From the NCBI RefSeq assembly GCF_039503195.1, contig NZ_JBCJKP010000001.1, positions 124,001-188,000 on the forward strand: 64,000 bases of DNA, written 5' to 3'. Below, in pieces: positions 24,940 to 33,909 of the stretch; the first letter of the stretch is position 1; each line of letters opens with the position of its first letter. This DNA comes from Streptomyces mirabilis (GTDB lineage Bacteria > Actinomycetota > Actinomycetes > Streptomycetales > Streptomycetaceae). The translations under genes were made by a program, and so were the position numbers. The notes under the pieces were generated by a model. The model did no database searches, was not told the origin of the DNA, and saw only the letters and a program-made list of their open reading frames with translations.

Positions 24940-25690
24940 CGTGATGGAGCCATGGGAGCCGGGCGGGCGGATGTCTACCAGAGGCAGGCGGGCACATCAC
25001 CGTCATCACGGCCGCCCGAACTGGCGCATCGTCCGCTACGCGGATGACTTCGTCGTCCTGGCCGACGGCTGTCACGACGACGTCGCCCGTCTGCGCGAGG
25101 ACATCGCCGACGTTCTGCACCCTCTCGGGCTGAGGCTGTCACCGGCCAAGACGCAGATCGTGCACATGTCGGACGGGTTCGACTTTCTTGGGTTCCCCAT
25201 CCAGTGGCGCCGCAAGCGGGGCTCGAACAAGTGGTACGTCTACACCTTCATCGCCGAGAGGCCCATCCGGCAGTTGAAGGACAAGGTCCGTGCCCTGACG
25301 AACAGAACGTCGCAGCAGGACCCGGGGACCGTGCTGAAGAGGATCAACTCGATTCTGCGCGGCTGGGTCAACTACTTCAGGCACGCGGTATGCAAGACCA
25401 CCCTGAAAGCCTTGGACCAGTTCGTATGGCGCCGGGTGACCAGCTGGTGGATGGTGCTGTATCGCTGGAGGTGGAAGGACATCCGCCGACGCTTCACTGA
25501 CCGAACGGCCGGTGGCACAAGCTCTCGGCGGACGGGATCGAACTGTTCCCCATGGTCTCGATCGCGGTCACCCGCTACCGATACCGGGGCAACACGATCC
25601 CCAACCCCTGGACACTCAACCACGCTTGAACGGCAGAGACCGTGGAGAGCCCGGTGCGGTGAGAGCGTGCGCCGTTTCACTCGGCGCTGG
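24940..25690 (+). pseudogene. Group II intron reverse transcriptase/maturase, 3' fragment
   Basis: The retained frame has the RT catalytic box YADDFVVLADG, RLSPAKTQIVHMSDGFDFLG, and the maturase X-domain (LKDKVRALTNRTSQQDPGTV, LKRINSILRGWVNYFRHAVC, WRRVTSWWMVLYRWRWKDIR). The end (DGIELFPMVSIAVTRYRYRG, NTIPNPWTLNHA) is in a shifted frame. The N-terminal RT half was lost to the IS6 insertion. A domain V-like hairpin (AGCCCGGTGCGG...GCGTGCGCCG) lies at about 25645-25678. The intron cannot splice or retrohome in this form. Confidence 0.78.
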
Positions 25691-25741
25691 ATCGCCCCCG
25701 CAGGGGCCGAGGTTCGGAAGGAGATGACCTTGGGGTCGCCC

Positions 25742-25912
25742 CAGGGCCTCGGCGTGAAAGCGAAATGAGCGGGTTCACCCCAACTTCCGTTGCTGGCGAC
25801 ATAGGTGACGACATGCGGCAGGCACGGTCGCCAGCGATCATGTGAGTGTCTACGTCCCATGATCCTGCTGGAAGACCGTGCCTGCCGTTGCTGAATCATC
25901 CCCCATGCCCGC
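25742..25912 (+). repeat. Left copy of a ~160-bp inverted repeat
   Basis: The ISAs1 left end and leader sequence match 30942-31101 in reverse complement, with only a handful of differences and a short indel. Together they bracket ISAs1, the IS110 pseudogene and the multicopper oxidase gene. Confidence 0.85.
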
Positions 25913-27065
25913 CGCGCTTGACCAGCTCACCCCTGCCTCGCCTCTGACGGCCCAGGAGTGCCCCGGCCTGCTGACCTGCCTCGCGGCGGTGAGCGATCCT
26001 CGTGATCCACGGGGTCGGATGCATCCCCTGGTCGGTGTGCTCGCCATCTGTGCCGCCGCGGTACTGACCGGTGCGACCTCCCTGCTGGCGATCAGCGAGT
26101 GGGCGGCCGACGCTCCGCAGCCGGTCCTGGCCCGGCTCGGCGCCCGCCGCGACCCCTTCACCGGCCGCCACCAGGCCCCGTGCGAGACCACGATCCCCCG
26201 GGTTCTGACTAAGGTCGACGGCGATGTACTGGACCGGGCAGTCGGCAGCTGGCTGTCCGCCCGACGCCCGCAGGCCGACGGGAGGATGCTGCGAGCGATC
26301 GCGGTGGACGGCAAGTCCCTGCGCGGCGCCCCCCGCGCGCACGACCGGAAGATCCACCTCCTGGCGGCCGTCGACCACGCGACCTCCGTCGTCCTGGGGC
26401 AGGTTGACGTCGAGACCAAGACGAACGAGATCACCTGCTTCCAGCCCCTGCTGGACGACGTCGACCTGCGCGGAGCGGTCATGACCAGCAACGCGATGCA
26501 CACCCAGCGCGAGCACGCCGAGTACCTCACCGGCCGGGGAGCCCACTACATCGTGATCGTCAAGGGCAACCAGAAGAAGCTCCGCAAACAGATGAAGTCC
26601 CTTCCCTGGAAGCAGATCCCGCTACAAAACCGTACAGCCGAGAAGGGGCACGGCCGAGTTGAGATCCGCCGGATCAAGGTCTGCACCGTCACCGGCCTGC
26701 TCTTCCCCGGAGCAGCCCAGGCCATCGAACTCAAGCGCCGCCGGGTGAAGCGCAGGACCGGGAAGATCAGCATCAAGACGGAGTACGCGGTCACCAGCCT
26801 GAGCGCCGAACAGGCCGACCCTGCCCAGCTCGCATCCTTCATCCGCGGGCACTGGTCGGTGGAAGCGCTGCATCACGTCAGAGACAGGACCTTCGACGAG
26901 GACGCCTCGCAGCTCCGGACGGGCAACGCACCCCGCGCCATGGCCACCTGGCGCAACCTCGCCATCGGAGCCCTCCGCCTTGTCGGCCGTCACGGCATCG
27001 CCGCCACCCTCAGGAGAAACGCCCGCGACGCCACCCGGCCGCTACACATCCTGGACATTCCATGA
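25878..27065 (+). CDS. ISAs1-family transposase with Asp-to-Asn change
   Basis: 395 aa, full length. N-terminal domain ([32 protein letters not shown]) and the first catalytic Asp in [20 protein letters not shown] are normal. The C-terminal Glu is in [20 protein letters not shown]. The segment that in this family normally reads T-x-D-A-(L/M)-H-T-Q reads [15 protein letters not shown] here, so the second catalytic Asp is replaced by Asn. If correct, the enzyme should be inactive, although the gene is otherwise undamaged. Confidence 0.88.
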   Translation: MPAVAESSPMPAALDQLTPASPLTAQECPGLLTCLAAVSDPRDPRGRMHPLVGVLAICAAAVLTGATSLLAISEWAADAPQPVLARLGARRDPFTGRHQAPCETTIPRVLTKVDGDVLDRAVGSWLSARRPQADGRMLRAIAVDGKSLRGAPRAHDRKIHLLAAVDHATSVVLGQVDVETKTNEITCFQPLLDDVDLRGAVMTSNAMHTQREHAEYLTGRGAHYIVIVKGNQKKLRKQMKSLPWKQIPLQNRTAEKGHGRVEIRRIKVCTVTGLLFPGAAQAIELKRRRVKRRTGKISIKTEYAVTSLSAEQADPAQLASFIRGHWSVEALHHVRDRTFDEDASQLRTGNAPRAMATWRNLAIGALRLVGRHGIAATLRRNARDATRPLHILDIP

Positions 27066-27109
27066 TCAGGAAACGGTCATACCCGCTTTACGCCGAGGTC
27101 CTGCCCTGG

Positions 27110-27362
27110 AGAGGCAACGCTGAAGAAGCTCCCTACGTTTCAGTGGGATGTGGTGAACCCTTCGTATGGTTGACCCGCCCAGGGGTGCCGGGTGTGGTTC
27201 AAAAAGCTCTGCCGCTTGTGGCTTCCACTGATTGGCCGCCCGGCGCCCCCCCCCCCCGACGACTCGGCTGCCAATCAGGAACTGCGAATGATCGCTGAGT
27301 AGGGAATCGACAGCGAGGTCGTCCGTGGCAGGCACCAGCAGCACACCGCACGGAGGCACCAC
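27110..27362. other. Gap with a C12 homopolymer
   Basis: No gene. A run of twelve C at 27246-27257 stands out, and such runs are slippage prone. It likely contains the left end of the IS110 element. Confidence 0.4.
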
Positions 27363-28552
27363 ATGGCCACGATATGGGCCGGAATCGACGCAGGCAAAAC
27401 CCATCATCACTGCGTCGCGATCGACGAGAGCGGCCGCCGACTTCTGTCACGACGCGTCGCCAACGACGAACCCGAACTGCTCGAACTCCTCACCGCCGTC
27501 CTCGCCTTGGGCGACGATGCGACCTGGGGCATCGACCTGGCCGACGGCGGTGCCGCCCTGGCCATCACGATCCTCCTCAACCACGACCACCCGTGTACTA
27601 CATCTCCGGCAGGGCCATCCACCGCGCCTCCGAGAGTTACCGCGGCGAGGGCAAAACCGACGCCAAGGATGCCGCTGTCATCGCCGACCAAGCGCGCATC
27701 CGGCGGGACCTGCACTCCTTACGCACCAGCGACGGAACCGTCACCGGCCTCAAGATCCTCACCGGCCGCCGCACGGACCTGGTCGCCGACCGCACCCGCA
27801 GCGTCAACCGGCTCCGCGCCCAACTCACCGGCATCTTCCCCGGGCTGGAACGGGCATTGGACCTGACCAACGCCGGCCCGCTCATGCTGCTGACCGGATA
27901 CCAGACCCCGGCCGCCATCCGCCGTATCGGCGTGAAACGGCTGGAGACCTGGCTGCGTAACCGAAAGGTCATCCACGCCGGCCCGGCTCGCCGAGACCGT
28001 CGTCCACGCCGCTGAGCGCCAGCACACCAGTCTGCCCGGGGAGAAGCTGACCGCCCACATGGTGCACACGCTGGCGAGGCAGGTGATGGTCCTCAGCCAG
28101 CAAGTTGCCGAGCTCGACAAGGCGATCGAGGCCCGGTTTCGCGAACATCAGGACTTCGAAGTGATCACCAGCATGCCGGGCATGGGCTCATCCTCGGGGC
28201 CGAGTTCCTGGCCGCCACCGGAGGCGGCATGGCCTTCTTCGGTACTGCTGACCGCCTTGCCGGCTTCGGTGGCGTCGCACCCGTTCCCCGCGACTCCGGC
28301 AAGATCAGTGGCAACTTCCGCCGCTCACGGCGCTACAACCGCAGACTCCAACGCGTCTTCTACATCTCCGCGTTGTTCAGCATCCGCCACTGCGACGAGT
28401 CCCGCCGGTTTTACGAACGCAAGCGAGCCGAGGGAAAACGCCACGTCCAGGCAGTTCTGGCCTTGGCCCGCCGGGGCGTCAACGTCCTCCGGGCCCTCCT
28501 CCGCGACGGACGGACCTACCAGACCCTGCCACCCACCACTCTCGGAGCTTGA
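27363..28552 (+). pseudogene. IS110-family transposase with three frameshifts
   Basis: Pieces in successive frames reconstruct one ~400-aa protein: MATIWAGIDAGKTHHHCVAI and DDATWGIDLADGGAALAITI; then SYRGEGKTDAKDAAVIADQA and KILTGRRTDLVADRTRSVNR; then VHAAERQHTSLPGEKLTAHM and VITSMPGMG; then ILGAEFLAATGGGMAFFGTA, RLAGFGGVAPVPRDSGKISG and RALLRDGRTYQTLP to the stop at 28552. The shifts are near 27590, 27975 and 28190. The DEDD and serine-region motifs survive, but no functional protein can be made. Confidence 0.8.
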
Positions 28553-28783
28553 CAGACAGCATTAGGGTTCACAGGGGCCAACGCGTCCATGGACCGGACC
28601 TTATGGTGCTGCCGTTTGACACGGAAAGCTACTGACCGCAACGCAGTGCGCCAGGTACACCCAGAGCATCCGTCCTCTTGCGGGCGCGGTACTCGCAAGG
28701 ATCCAGGGGAGGGCCGGGTCATGGCGCCAGTGCCGGTCCGAGCCCCTTGGGCGCGGACCGGCGCACGCGGGTCAATCGATCCG

Positions 28784-30679
28784 TCAGTGGCCGTGGCCGC
28801 CGTGGCCGACGATCGTCCACGGGCGCATCAGGTCGTCGTCTTCGTGTTCGAGAATGTGGCAGTGGTGGATGTACGTCGCCGGGAGCTTGGTACCGCTGCC
28901 CGGAATGGACGCGATCGTAGCCGTCGGCGGGGTGAATTCCTGGATGATGATTCTGGTCACCGTCTCCGGATAGGATTTGAACGTGTCCTTGCTGGACCGT
29001 GCTTCGTCCGGGTCCGGCGGTACCGGTGGGCCGGTGAAATAGTTCTCCAGCACCGGCAGGTCCTTCGGTTTGCGGCCACCGTCAATCCATTTGTCGTAAT
29101 CGGCCTGGTAAGCGGCCGCGTCGATCGGCTGCCTGTCCAGCACCTGGAAGTTGACAAGGTGGACGTGCATCGGGTGGGCGTCGTGGTTGGGATTGATGTA
29201 CTCCCAGATCTCGGTCGAGCCCTCCTCGATGAAGTCCTGAGAAGGCGCCTCGAACGGCACCGCGTTGAACGTCATGGTCCTGAAAAGCTTGTGCTGGTAC
29301 ACGACCCATTGCCGCCGACGGGTGTGCGGTTTCGGCTTGACCAGTGCGGGCGTCGGCAGCCTGAGTTCCTTGGGCGGCCTCGACCTGTCCCCGCCTCCGG
29401 ACAATGGTTTAGTGACCCGGAACTCCATGATTTCCCGGATTTCCGGCCCCTCGCCCGGCATGCCGGGGTAGTGGACCGGCGCATGATAGTTCACCAGTCT
29501 GACCTTCGTGCCCATGCGCACCTGACTGAAGTCGATGATCAGGTCGTACCGCTCGGCCGGCGAGATCAGGAAGTTCAGCATCTGCAACGGGGCACGGAAA
29601 CCGCCGTCGGTACCGATCAGCCAGAACGGCAGTTGGGCCTCAGGCACTGCGTCCCTGGGCTGAGTCTCGAACCTCAGCCGCCAGAAACGCTCGTTCGAAG
29701 CGTTGAGAAAGCGCAGCCGGTAGCGTCGCGGCTCGACCTCCAAGAAGGGATACGCCTTCCCGTTGACGACCGGGGTGTCCTCGCCTTCCCTCAGGGTCAT
29801 GGTGTAGGCGAGCGAACCGTCCGGGTGGAAGGTCCGGTCCTGCAGGATGAGGGGGACCTCGAATTGGCCTCGCGGCAGCCCGAGCCGCTCGTCGGCGGGG
29901 TCACGAATGAGCCAGAGACCGGCCAGGCCCGCATAGACGTTGACGCTGGTCATCCCCATGCCGTGATCGTGATACCAGAGCATGCACGAACGGTCGTGGT
30001 TGGTGTAGGCGTAGATCGCTTCGTTGGGTTTGACCCGGCCCGGCTCCAAGGTGGAGTAGGACTCGGCATGGATACCGTCCGGACTGAACGACTGCAGCGG
30101 CATGCCGTCGGACTGCGGCGCCGTGAAACCGCCGTGCTGGTGCACGACGTTCCACACGTTGACATTCGAGGGAAACGGCACCATGGACTTGTAGGGGGGC
30201 GGAGGGGTCGGGGTCAGCTCGTCGCACCCGCTGCGAATGGCGTCGATCACGAACTGGAACAGGTGGGTCGTCGGCAGCTCGTTGCGGTATTTCACGACCG
30301 TCGGGTGGTCCGCGGTCACGCTGATGGTCGGCCCGAGATAGCCCATGCCGGTTGGCTTGTGCGGATCGTGCGGGTTATTGGCCCAGTAACCCCACACGGT
30401 TGCCGGCCTGAGATCCCGGTGGAAGCGCCACGAGCCCTGCCGCATCGTGATCTCGTAGTAGTCGGCGCCCGGATAGACGGAAGGATCCGAGACGGCCTGC
30501 AACGGCCTGGGGAGCGGGTCGACATACCTCGTCAGCTCAGGGGTATGCGTGATCGGCATGTCCGGACACACTGCCCCGTGAGCCGTCCCCGCATACGCCC
30601 GCGCTCCCAGAACACCCTGTGGAAGCATAGCCGCACCCCCCATGGCACCGGCCATGAGGAATTTCCTTCGCCCAACCAT
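28784..30679 (-). CDS. Tat-exported multicopper oxidase (laccase/phenoxazinone synthase-like)
   Basis: 631 aa from the ATG at 30679 (GGAG 3 nt upstream). The longer open frame adds 32 residues without a signal. A twin-arginine signal (MVGRRKFLMAGAMGGAAMLP) directs folded export. All four copper-ligand clusters are present: HQHGG (180-184), WYHDHGMG (235-242), HPMHVH (about 502-507) and HCHILEH (606-612) followed by EDDDLM with a Met type-1 axial ligand. Size and layout fit the CotA/phenoxazinone synthase/bilirubin oxidase group. It oxidises phenolics, o-aminophenols or metal ions with O2 outside the membrane. Substrate is not determinable. It is an isolated gene inside a segment bounded by inverted ISAs1 ends, suggesting it moved as cargo. 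Confidence 0.93.
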   Translation of the reverse strand: MVGRRKFLMAGAMGGAAMLPQGVLGARAYAGTAHGAVCPDMPITHTPELTRYVDPLPRPLQAVSDPSVYPGADYYEITMRQGSWRFHRDLRPATVWGYWANNPHDPHKPTGMGYLGPTISVTADHPTVVKYRNELPTTHLFQFVIDAIRSGCDELTPTPPPPYKSMVPFPSNVNVWNVVHQHGGFTAPQSDGMPLQSFSPDGIHAESYSTLEPGRVKPNEAIYAYTNHDRSCMLWYHDHGMGMTSVNVYAGLAGLWLIRDPADERLGLPRGQFEVPLILQDRTFHPDGSLAYTMTLREGEDTPVVNGKAYPFLEVEPRRYRLRFLNASNERFWRLRFETQPRDAVPEAQLPFWLIGTDGGFRAPLQMLNFLISPAERYDLIIDFSQVRMGTKVRLVNYHAPVHYPGMPGEGPEIREIMEFRVTKPLSGGGDRSRPPKELRLPTPALVKPKPHTRRRQWVVYQHKLFRTMTFNAVPFEAPSQDFIEEGSTEIWEYINPNHDAHPMHVHLVNFQVLDRQPIDAAAYQADYDKWIDGGRKPKDLPVLENYFTGPPVPPDPDEARSSKDTFKSYPETVTRIIIQEFTPPTATIASIPGSGTKLPATYIHHCHILEHEDDDLMRPWTIVGHGGHGH

Positions 30680-30941
30680 CGTCTCCAGCCCCTTCCTCGC
30701 CTCAGTAACGTTCAAGGCATACAGGGCCGGTTCGGAGCATTGCTGCAGCACGCCGCTCCGGTCTGGGAAGGCCACTCATTAAGGCGATCTCAGCAGAAAT
30801 TCGACAGGCATCGCAGTTGGAATCAAATTATTACGGCCAGTCTGAATACATGTAAAATCATCTCACCTGGCGTGTCCGAACCCGTTCATCCTGTCCGCCG
30901 CAGCCGCAGCCGCAGGAGAATTGACCTTCCCCGTAGCTGCA

Positions 30942-31101
30942 TGGGGGATGATTCAGCAACGGCAGGCATGGTCTTCCAGCTCATGGGACGTAGACACTCA
31001 CATGATCGCTGGCGACCGTGCCTGCCGCATGTCGTCACCTATGCCGCCAGCGACGGAAGTTGGGGTGAACCCGCTGATTTCACTTTCACGCCGAGGCCCT
31101 G
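30942..31101 (-). repeat. Solo inverted ISAs1 left end
   Basis: Reverse-complement copy of the first ~160 bp of the ISAs1 at 25741, ending in the terminal GAGGCCCTG at 31093-31101. No transposase body is attached. It is a leftover from an excised, recombined or one-ended transposition event. Confidence 0.8.
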
Positions 31102-31215
31102 CAGGCCATGGCCGTCCTGAAGGGCTGGCGCCTGCTACGCAAGCTCCGCTGCAGCACCAACCGGATCACCAACATCGTGAAGGCTGTCGTCGTCCTTCAC
31201 CACGCCTCAACCTGA
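31102..31215 (+). pseudogene. IS5-family transposase C-terminal fragment
   Basis: The translation AMAVLKGWRLLRKLRCSTNR then ITNIVKAVVVLHHAST-stop matches the last ~40 residues of Streptomyces IS5-family transposases. It begins right at the ISAs1 end, so the ISAs1 copy probably inserted into this older element. Confidence 0.6.
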
Positions 31216-31430
31216 GGTTGGAAAGGGCTCACTGGCTGACCCGGCGCCTATTGGACGTCACGTTGTTCGTACACCGGCACAAGCACCGCGGATCAAACGC
31301 GCGAAGTTCGGGGCGACGCCGACCAGATGGTCGGCGCCCCCGTCATGACCAGCGACGTGCCGTGGTCTGTGGGGCTGCGGCGAGGTGTCACTTCCCGAGG
31401 CACCGAAGTCGTGACGGACAAGGAGTACTG

Positions 31431-31653
31431 ATGCCGAACTTCCAGACTGGCGAAATTCCCCCCGGCTTCGCGTTCACTGAGGGCGGCGGGTTAATCCACT
31501 ACAAGTACCCCATCGTCCGGCCGTCCCGCAGGCCGAACAGTGGGCGGTTGGTGGGGCGAGGCCTGGATCAGCTTCGGCTCCGCCTGGCGACCGCGCGCCC
31601 GGCACGAACACTCCCCGGGAAGGGGAGGTCCGCGCCGGGCGCGACAAAGGCCA
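31431..31653 (+). pseudogene. Possible small frameshifted gene
   Basis: AAGGAG lies 6 nt before an ATG, starting MPNFQTGEIPPGFAFTEGGG and LIHYKYPIVRP. Good codon bias then shifts to another frame (AEQWAVGGARPGSASAPPGD, ending GRDKGH). No family recognised. The rest of the stretch from 31216 to 31829 shows no other supported gene. Confidence 0.35.
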
Positions 31654-31829
31654 CTGAAGATCTGCTGATTCGGGCGGCCAGCCGAGGAAGGACGCGCCGA
31701 TCACCGTCACCCCTACTCGGGGGCGGCAGGCTACACCCTGTTCGATCGAGAATAGACCTCGTCAGGCTGCAGGAGTTCAACAGGATTCGCCAGAAGCAGT
31801 TTACCGTCACTGGCGGGGCGCCTCGACTC

Positions 31830-32111
31830 TTACGATGCTCTGCCAGCTATCTGACTCAGAAGATCTTTGTACTCCGAGTGACCTCGCACATAGCGGCAAT
31901 TCCCGCTCTTCGAGTCGACAACGACTCCGGGACTGCCACCGAACCTTGGCCTTCCATTCGGAGCCGGTGGATTCACGGTTATCTGGAACACGTAGAGACC
32001 AGACTCCGAAATTCCTCGAAAGAGAAATCCCCATTGCAATTCATCGTTTTCGGGAAGATTGCGGGATCCGAATTCTTGTGCAGCCAGCGTGGCGGCCTCC
32101 AGCGTGATCAC
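31830..32111 (-). CDS. Immunity protein (Imm35/YrhB-like) for the Rhs toxin
   Basis: 93 aa. The GTG at 32111 overlaps the toxin stop as GTGA, with GGGGGGTGG as ribosome site, so the two are translationally coupled. The protein has the short alpha+beta pattern of Imm35/YrhB-like proteins: a start with LEAATLAAQEFG, a strand region with WGFLFRGISESGLYVFQITV, then GSPGVVVDSKSGNCRYVRGH and SEYKDLLSQ. Polymorphic-toxin immunity proteins bind and block the toxin domain encoded just upstream. Family assignment is by pattern, pairing by position. Lower GC than the neighbours supports horizontal origin. Confidence 0.65.
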   Translation of the reverse strand: MITLEAATLAAQEFGSRNLPENDELQWGFLFRGISESGLYVFQITVNPPAPNGRPRFGGSPGVVVDSKSGNCRYVRGHSEYKDLLSQIAGRAS

Positions 32112-32994
32112 CGCGCACCACCCCCCGTGCACATAAATTCCCAGTGATCCCAATCTGGGTCGGCGTATCCGCCTGCTTGCCCGTCAAGGAACTTCACGTT
32201 CCCTCCATGGTTCACCGCGTTGAAGAAGTGACCTATGTCCGAACCGTCTCGCCAGGCGAAGATAACTCCTCTTGATCCGTCGCCTGCCTTGATCAGCTCT
32301 TTGGCGATCCCAGCCACACCGGCCTCCTGATATCTGAACGTGCTTCCGAAGTGACCTTCCAGCTCCTCGGGGGCCAGGACGCCACTATCCCCAGTTGCTT
32401 CGTGGTGATAATGGCAGAAATCTGAAATGATCCAGCAAGGCGGATTTATAAGATCGGTTGCCGCCATCACACCGTCGGCTACGCCGGCCAAATGACTCAG
32501 GATGTTTGTGAGACCGAACTTCTTCACAGGGACCGGTTCTGGGCCCCTTTTGAAGGTGATCTTGGCCGTTGTGCTGTTCTGGGTCTGAGTGACTACCGCG
32601 GTCAAGGTGCCGGTTACACCCCCACTGTGCCATTGCTCGTGTAGGTCTTGGTGTAGCTCCAGTCCCAGCCGTTCCTGCTCTAGGTCCAGGACTCGGTACC
32701 ACCGTTGCAGGAGCTCGAGGCACCGCCACACATGCCGTCGGGGCGGAGTCCGGTGGGGTCGGCGAGGGTAACGGGGGTGTTGTTGGCGTAGGCGTAGCCG
32801 TTGAGGGATTCGTGGTCGTCGGGGACGAGGACGGGGTCGGCGGAGAGGAAGCGTCCGGTGGCCGGGTCGTACTCGCTGGCGCCGATGTGGGTGAGGCCGG
32901 TGTCGGCGTCGGTGGGCTTGCCGAGGAAGCCCTTGTCGTCGGGCCAGGCCGGCGGTGTCGCGCCGCGGGTTTCGCCGAGAGGAGCTGTTGGCAA
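32108..32994 (-). pseudogene. Rhs/YD-repeat toxin C-terminal part, broken by a stop and a frameshift
   Basis: The first frame has the Rhs core signature (GFLGKPTDADTGLTHIGASE, YDPATGRFLSADPVLVPDDH, ESLNGYAYANNTPVTLADPT, GLRPDGM). It then meets a TAG after GGTESWT and, 20-odd codons on, a frame change within a run of five G near 32620; one extra G would restore reading into GVTGTLTAVVTQTQNSTTAK. The toxin tail (PPCWIISDFCHYHHE, SRGVIFAWRDGSDIGHFFNA, GNVKFLDGQAGGYADPDWDH) resembles papain-fold toxins with Cys, His and Asp. Most of the Rhs shell is missing, cut at a Tn3 fragment. It is an orphan toxin cassette with its immunity gene. Confidence 0.75.
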
Positions 32995-33277
32995 ACTGGA
33001 CGCTGGTAGACGGCGACTGGGACCTGGTGGCGAACAAGAGCGGGGCGACCCGGCTCGGCTTCAGCCTGTTGCTGAAGTTCTTCGAGATGGAGGGCCAGTT
33101 CCCTGATGTGCTTGAAGAGGTCCTGACAGCCGCGGTGGAGTACGTCGCCGATCTGGTGAAGGTCCCATCCACCGACTTCGCGAAGTACACGCTGGGCGGC
33201 CGGACTGCCGAGTACCACCGCAAGCAGATCCGCGAGGCCCTGGGGTTCCGGCCGTCGACGGTAGCGGACGAGCCCGC
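32976..33277 (+). pseudogene. Tn3-family transposase N-terminal fragment (DUF4158)
   Basis: The translation FRREELLANWTLVDGDWDLV, ANKSGATRLGFSLLLKFFEM, VLEEVLTAAVEYVADLVKVP and TAEYHRKQIREALGFRPSTV is the N-terminal DNA-binding domain of Tn3-type transposases. About 100 of the usual ~980 residues remain. The fragment ends at a hairpin. Confidence 0.8.
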
Positions 33278-33314
33278 GGGGGCCGCTCCGTCGCCGTGGC
33301 GCGGAGCGGCCCCC
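33278..33314. terminator. Strong GC hairpin
   Basis: GGGGGCCGCTCCG (33278-33290) pairs with CGGAGCGGCCCCC (33302-33314) around an 11-nt loop. It lies just after the stop of the minus-strand alcohol dehydrogenase fragment and probably was its terminator. Confidence 0.6.
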
Positions 33315-33333
33315 GAGCTCATGGGCAGGCGTG

Positions 33334-33510
33334 TCAGAGGGTGAGGAGCACCTTGGTGGCGCGGCGCTCGTCCATGGCCTTGTAGCCCTCTGCCGCCTGC
33401 TCCAGGGGCAGGGTGAGGTCGAAGACCTTGCCGGGGTCGATCGTGCGGTCCCAGATGAGCTGGATCAGGTCGGGCAGGAACCGGACGCACTGTGCGCCGA
33501 GGGCCCCAGT
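33334..33510 (-). pseudogene. Zinc-type alcohol dehydrogenase C-terminal fragment
   Basis: QCVRFLPDLIQLIWDRTIDP then GKVFDLTLPLEQAAEGYKAM, DERRATKVLLTL-stop is the C-terminus of a zinc-dependent alcohol dehydrogenase. The upstream part is lost at about 33510, where other remnants start. Residual length is about 58 codons. Confidence 0.65.
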
Positions 33511-33648
33511 ACCCCGTGAGCGGAGGCCGTCGTCGCGGTGGCCAATGGGCAGTGAGCTCGGCGCAGCGCTTGCTTGTGCCGCAGATCTGCGTTGCCCCCT
33601 CGCCCTCCCACGGCCCCTTTCGGGCCTACCTCTCAGCCGGCCTTGGCT

Positions 33649-33684
33649 GGCTCGCCTCCACCCGGGCCCGGGTGGAGGCGAGCC
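33649..33684. repeat. Perfect 36-bp palindrome
   Basis: GGCTCGCCTCCACCCGGG (33649-33666) is followed directly by its exact reverse complement (33667-33684). It lies between the alcohol dehydrogenase and IS21 fragments. It would make a very stable cruciform or hairpin; no loop bases. Confidence 0.9.
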
Positions 33685-33689
33685 TGTAG

Positions 33690-33805
33690 GAGGGACCCCG
33701 CCCAGCACCCGCAGCGCGTGCACGTGGCCTTCGAAGAAGGCTTCCTGGCCGACGGAGGCGAACACCCGGTAGACGGCCTTGCCCGAATACGACAGGCCGG
33801 CTGTG
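33690..33805 (-). pseudogene. IS21 IstA transposase fragment
   Basis: AGLSYSGKAVYRVFASVGQE then AFFEGHVHALRVLGGVP on the minus strand matches an internal segment of IS21-family IstA transposases, just before the usual YDNL motif. Only about 38 codons remain. Confidence 0.6.
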
Positions 33806-33909
33806 TTTCGGGGATCCCGACGAATCGCACGTGGTCCGCAGTCTGCCGTGAAGGCCGCCTGTATCCGAATCCAGTCGCCGCTTCATGGCCGGATGCGCAT
33901 CCTGCTGGG

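Larger units (their letters stand above)
25741..27109 (+). mobile_element. ISAs1-family insertion sequence
   Basis: The left end begins CCAGGGCCTCGGCGTGAAAG (25741) and the right end, read in reverse, has CAGGGC, CTCGGCGT and AAAGCGGGT (to about 27109), giving imperfect terminal inverted repeats. It encloses one full-length transposase gene. The first ~160 bp also occur inverted at 30942-31101. Confidence 0.72.

Noticed and set aside
28589..31120. Long plus-strand frame (843 codons) opposite the multicopper oxidase
   Set aside because: The copper motifs and Tat signal lie on the minus strand; the plus frame is a shadow created by codon bias.
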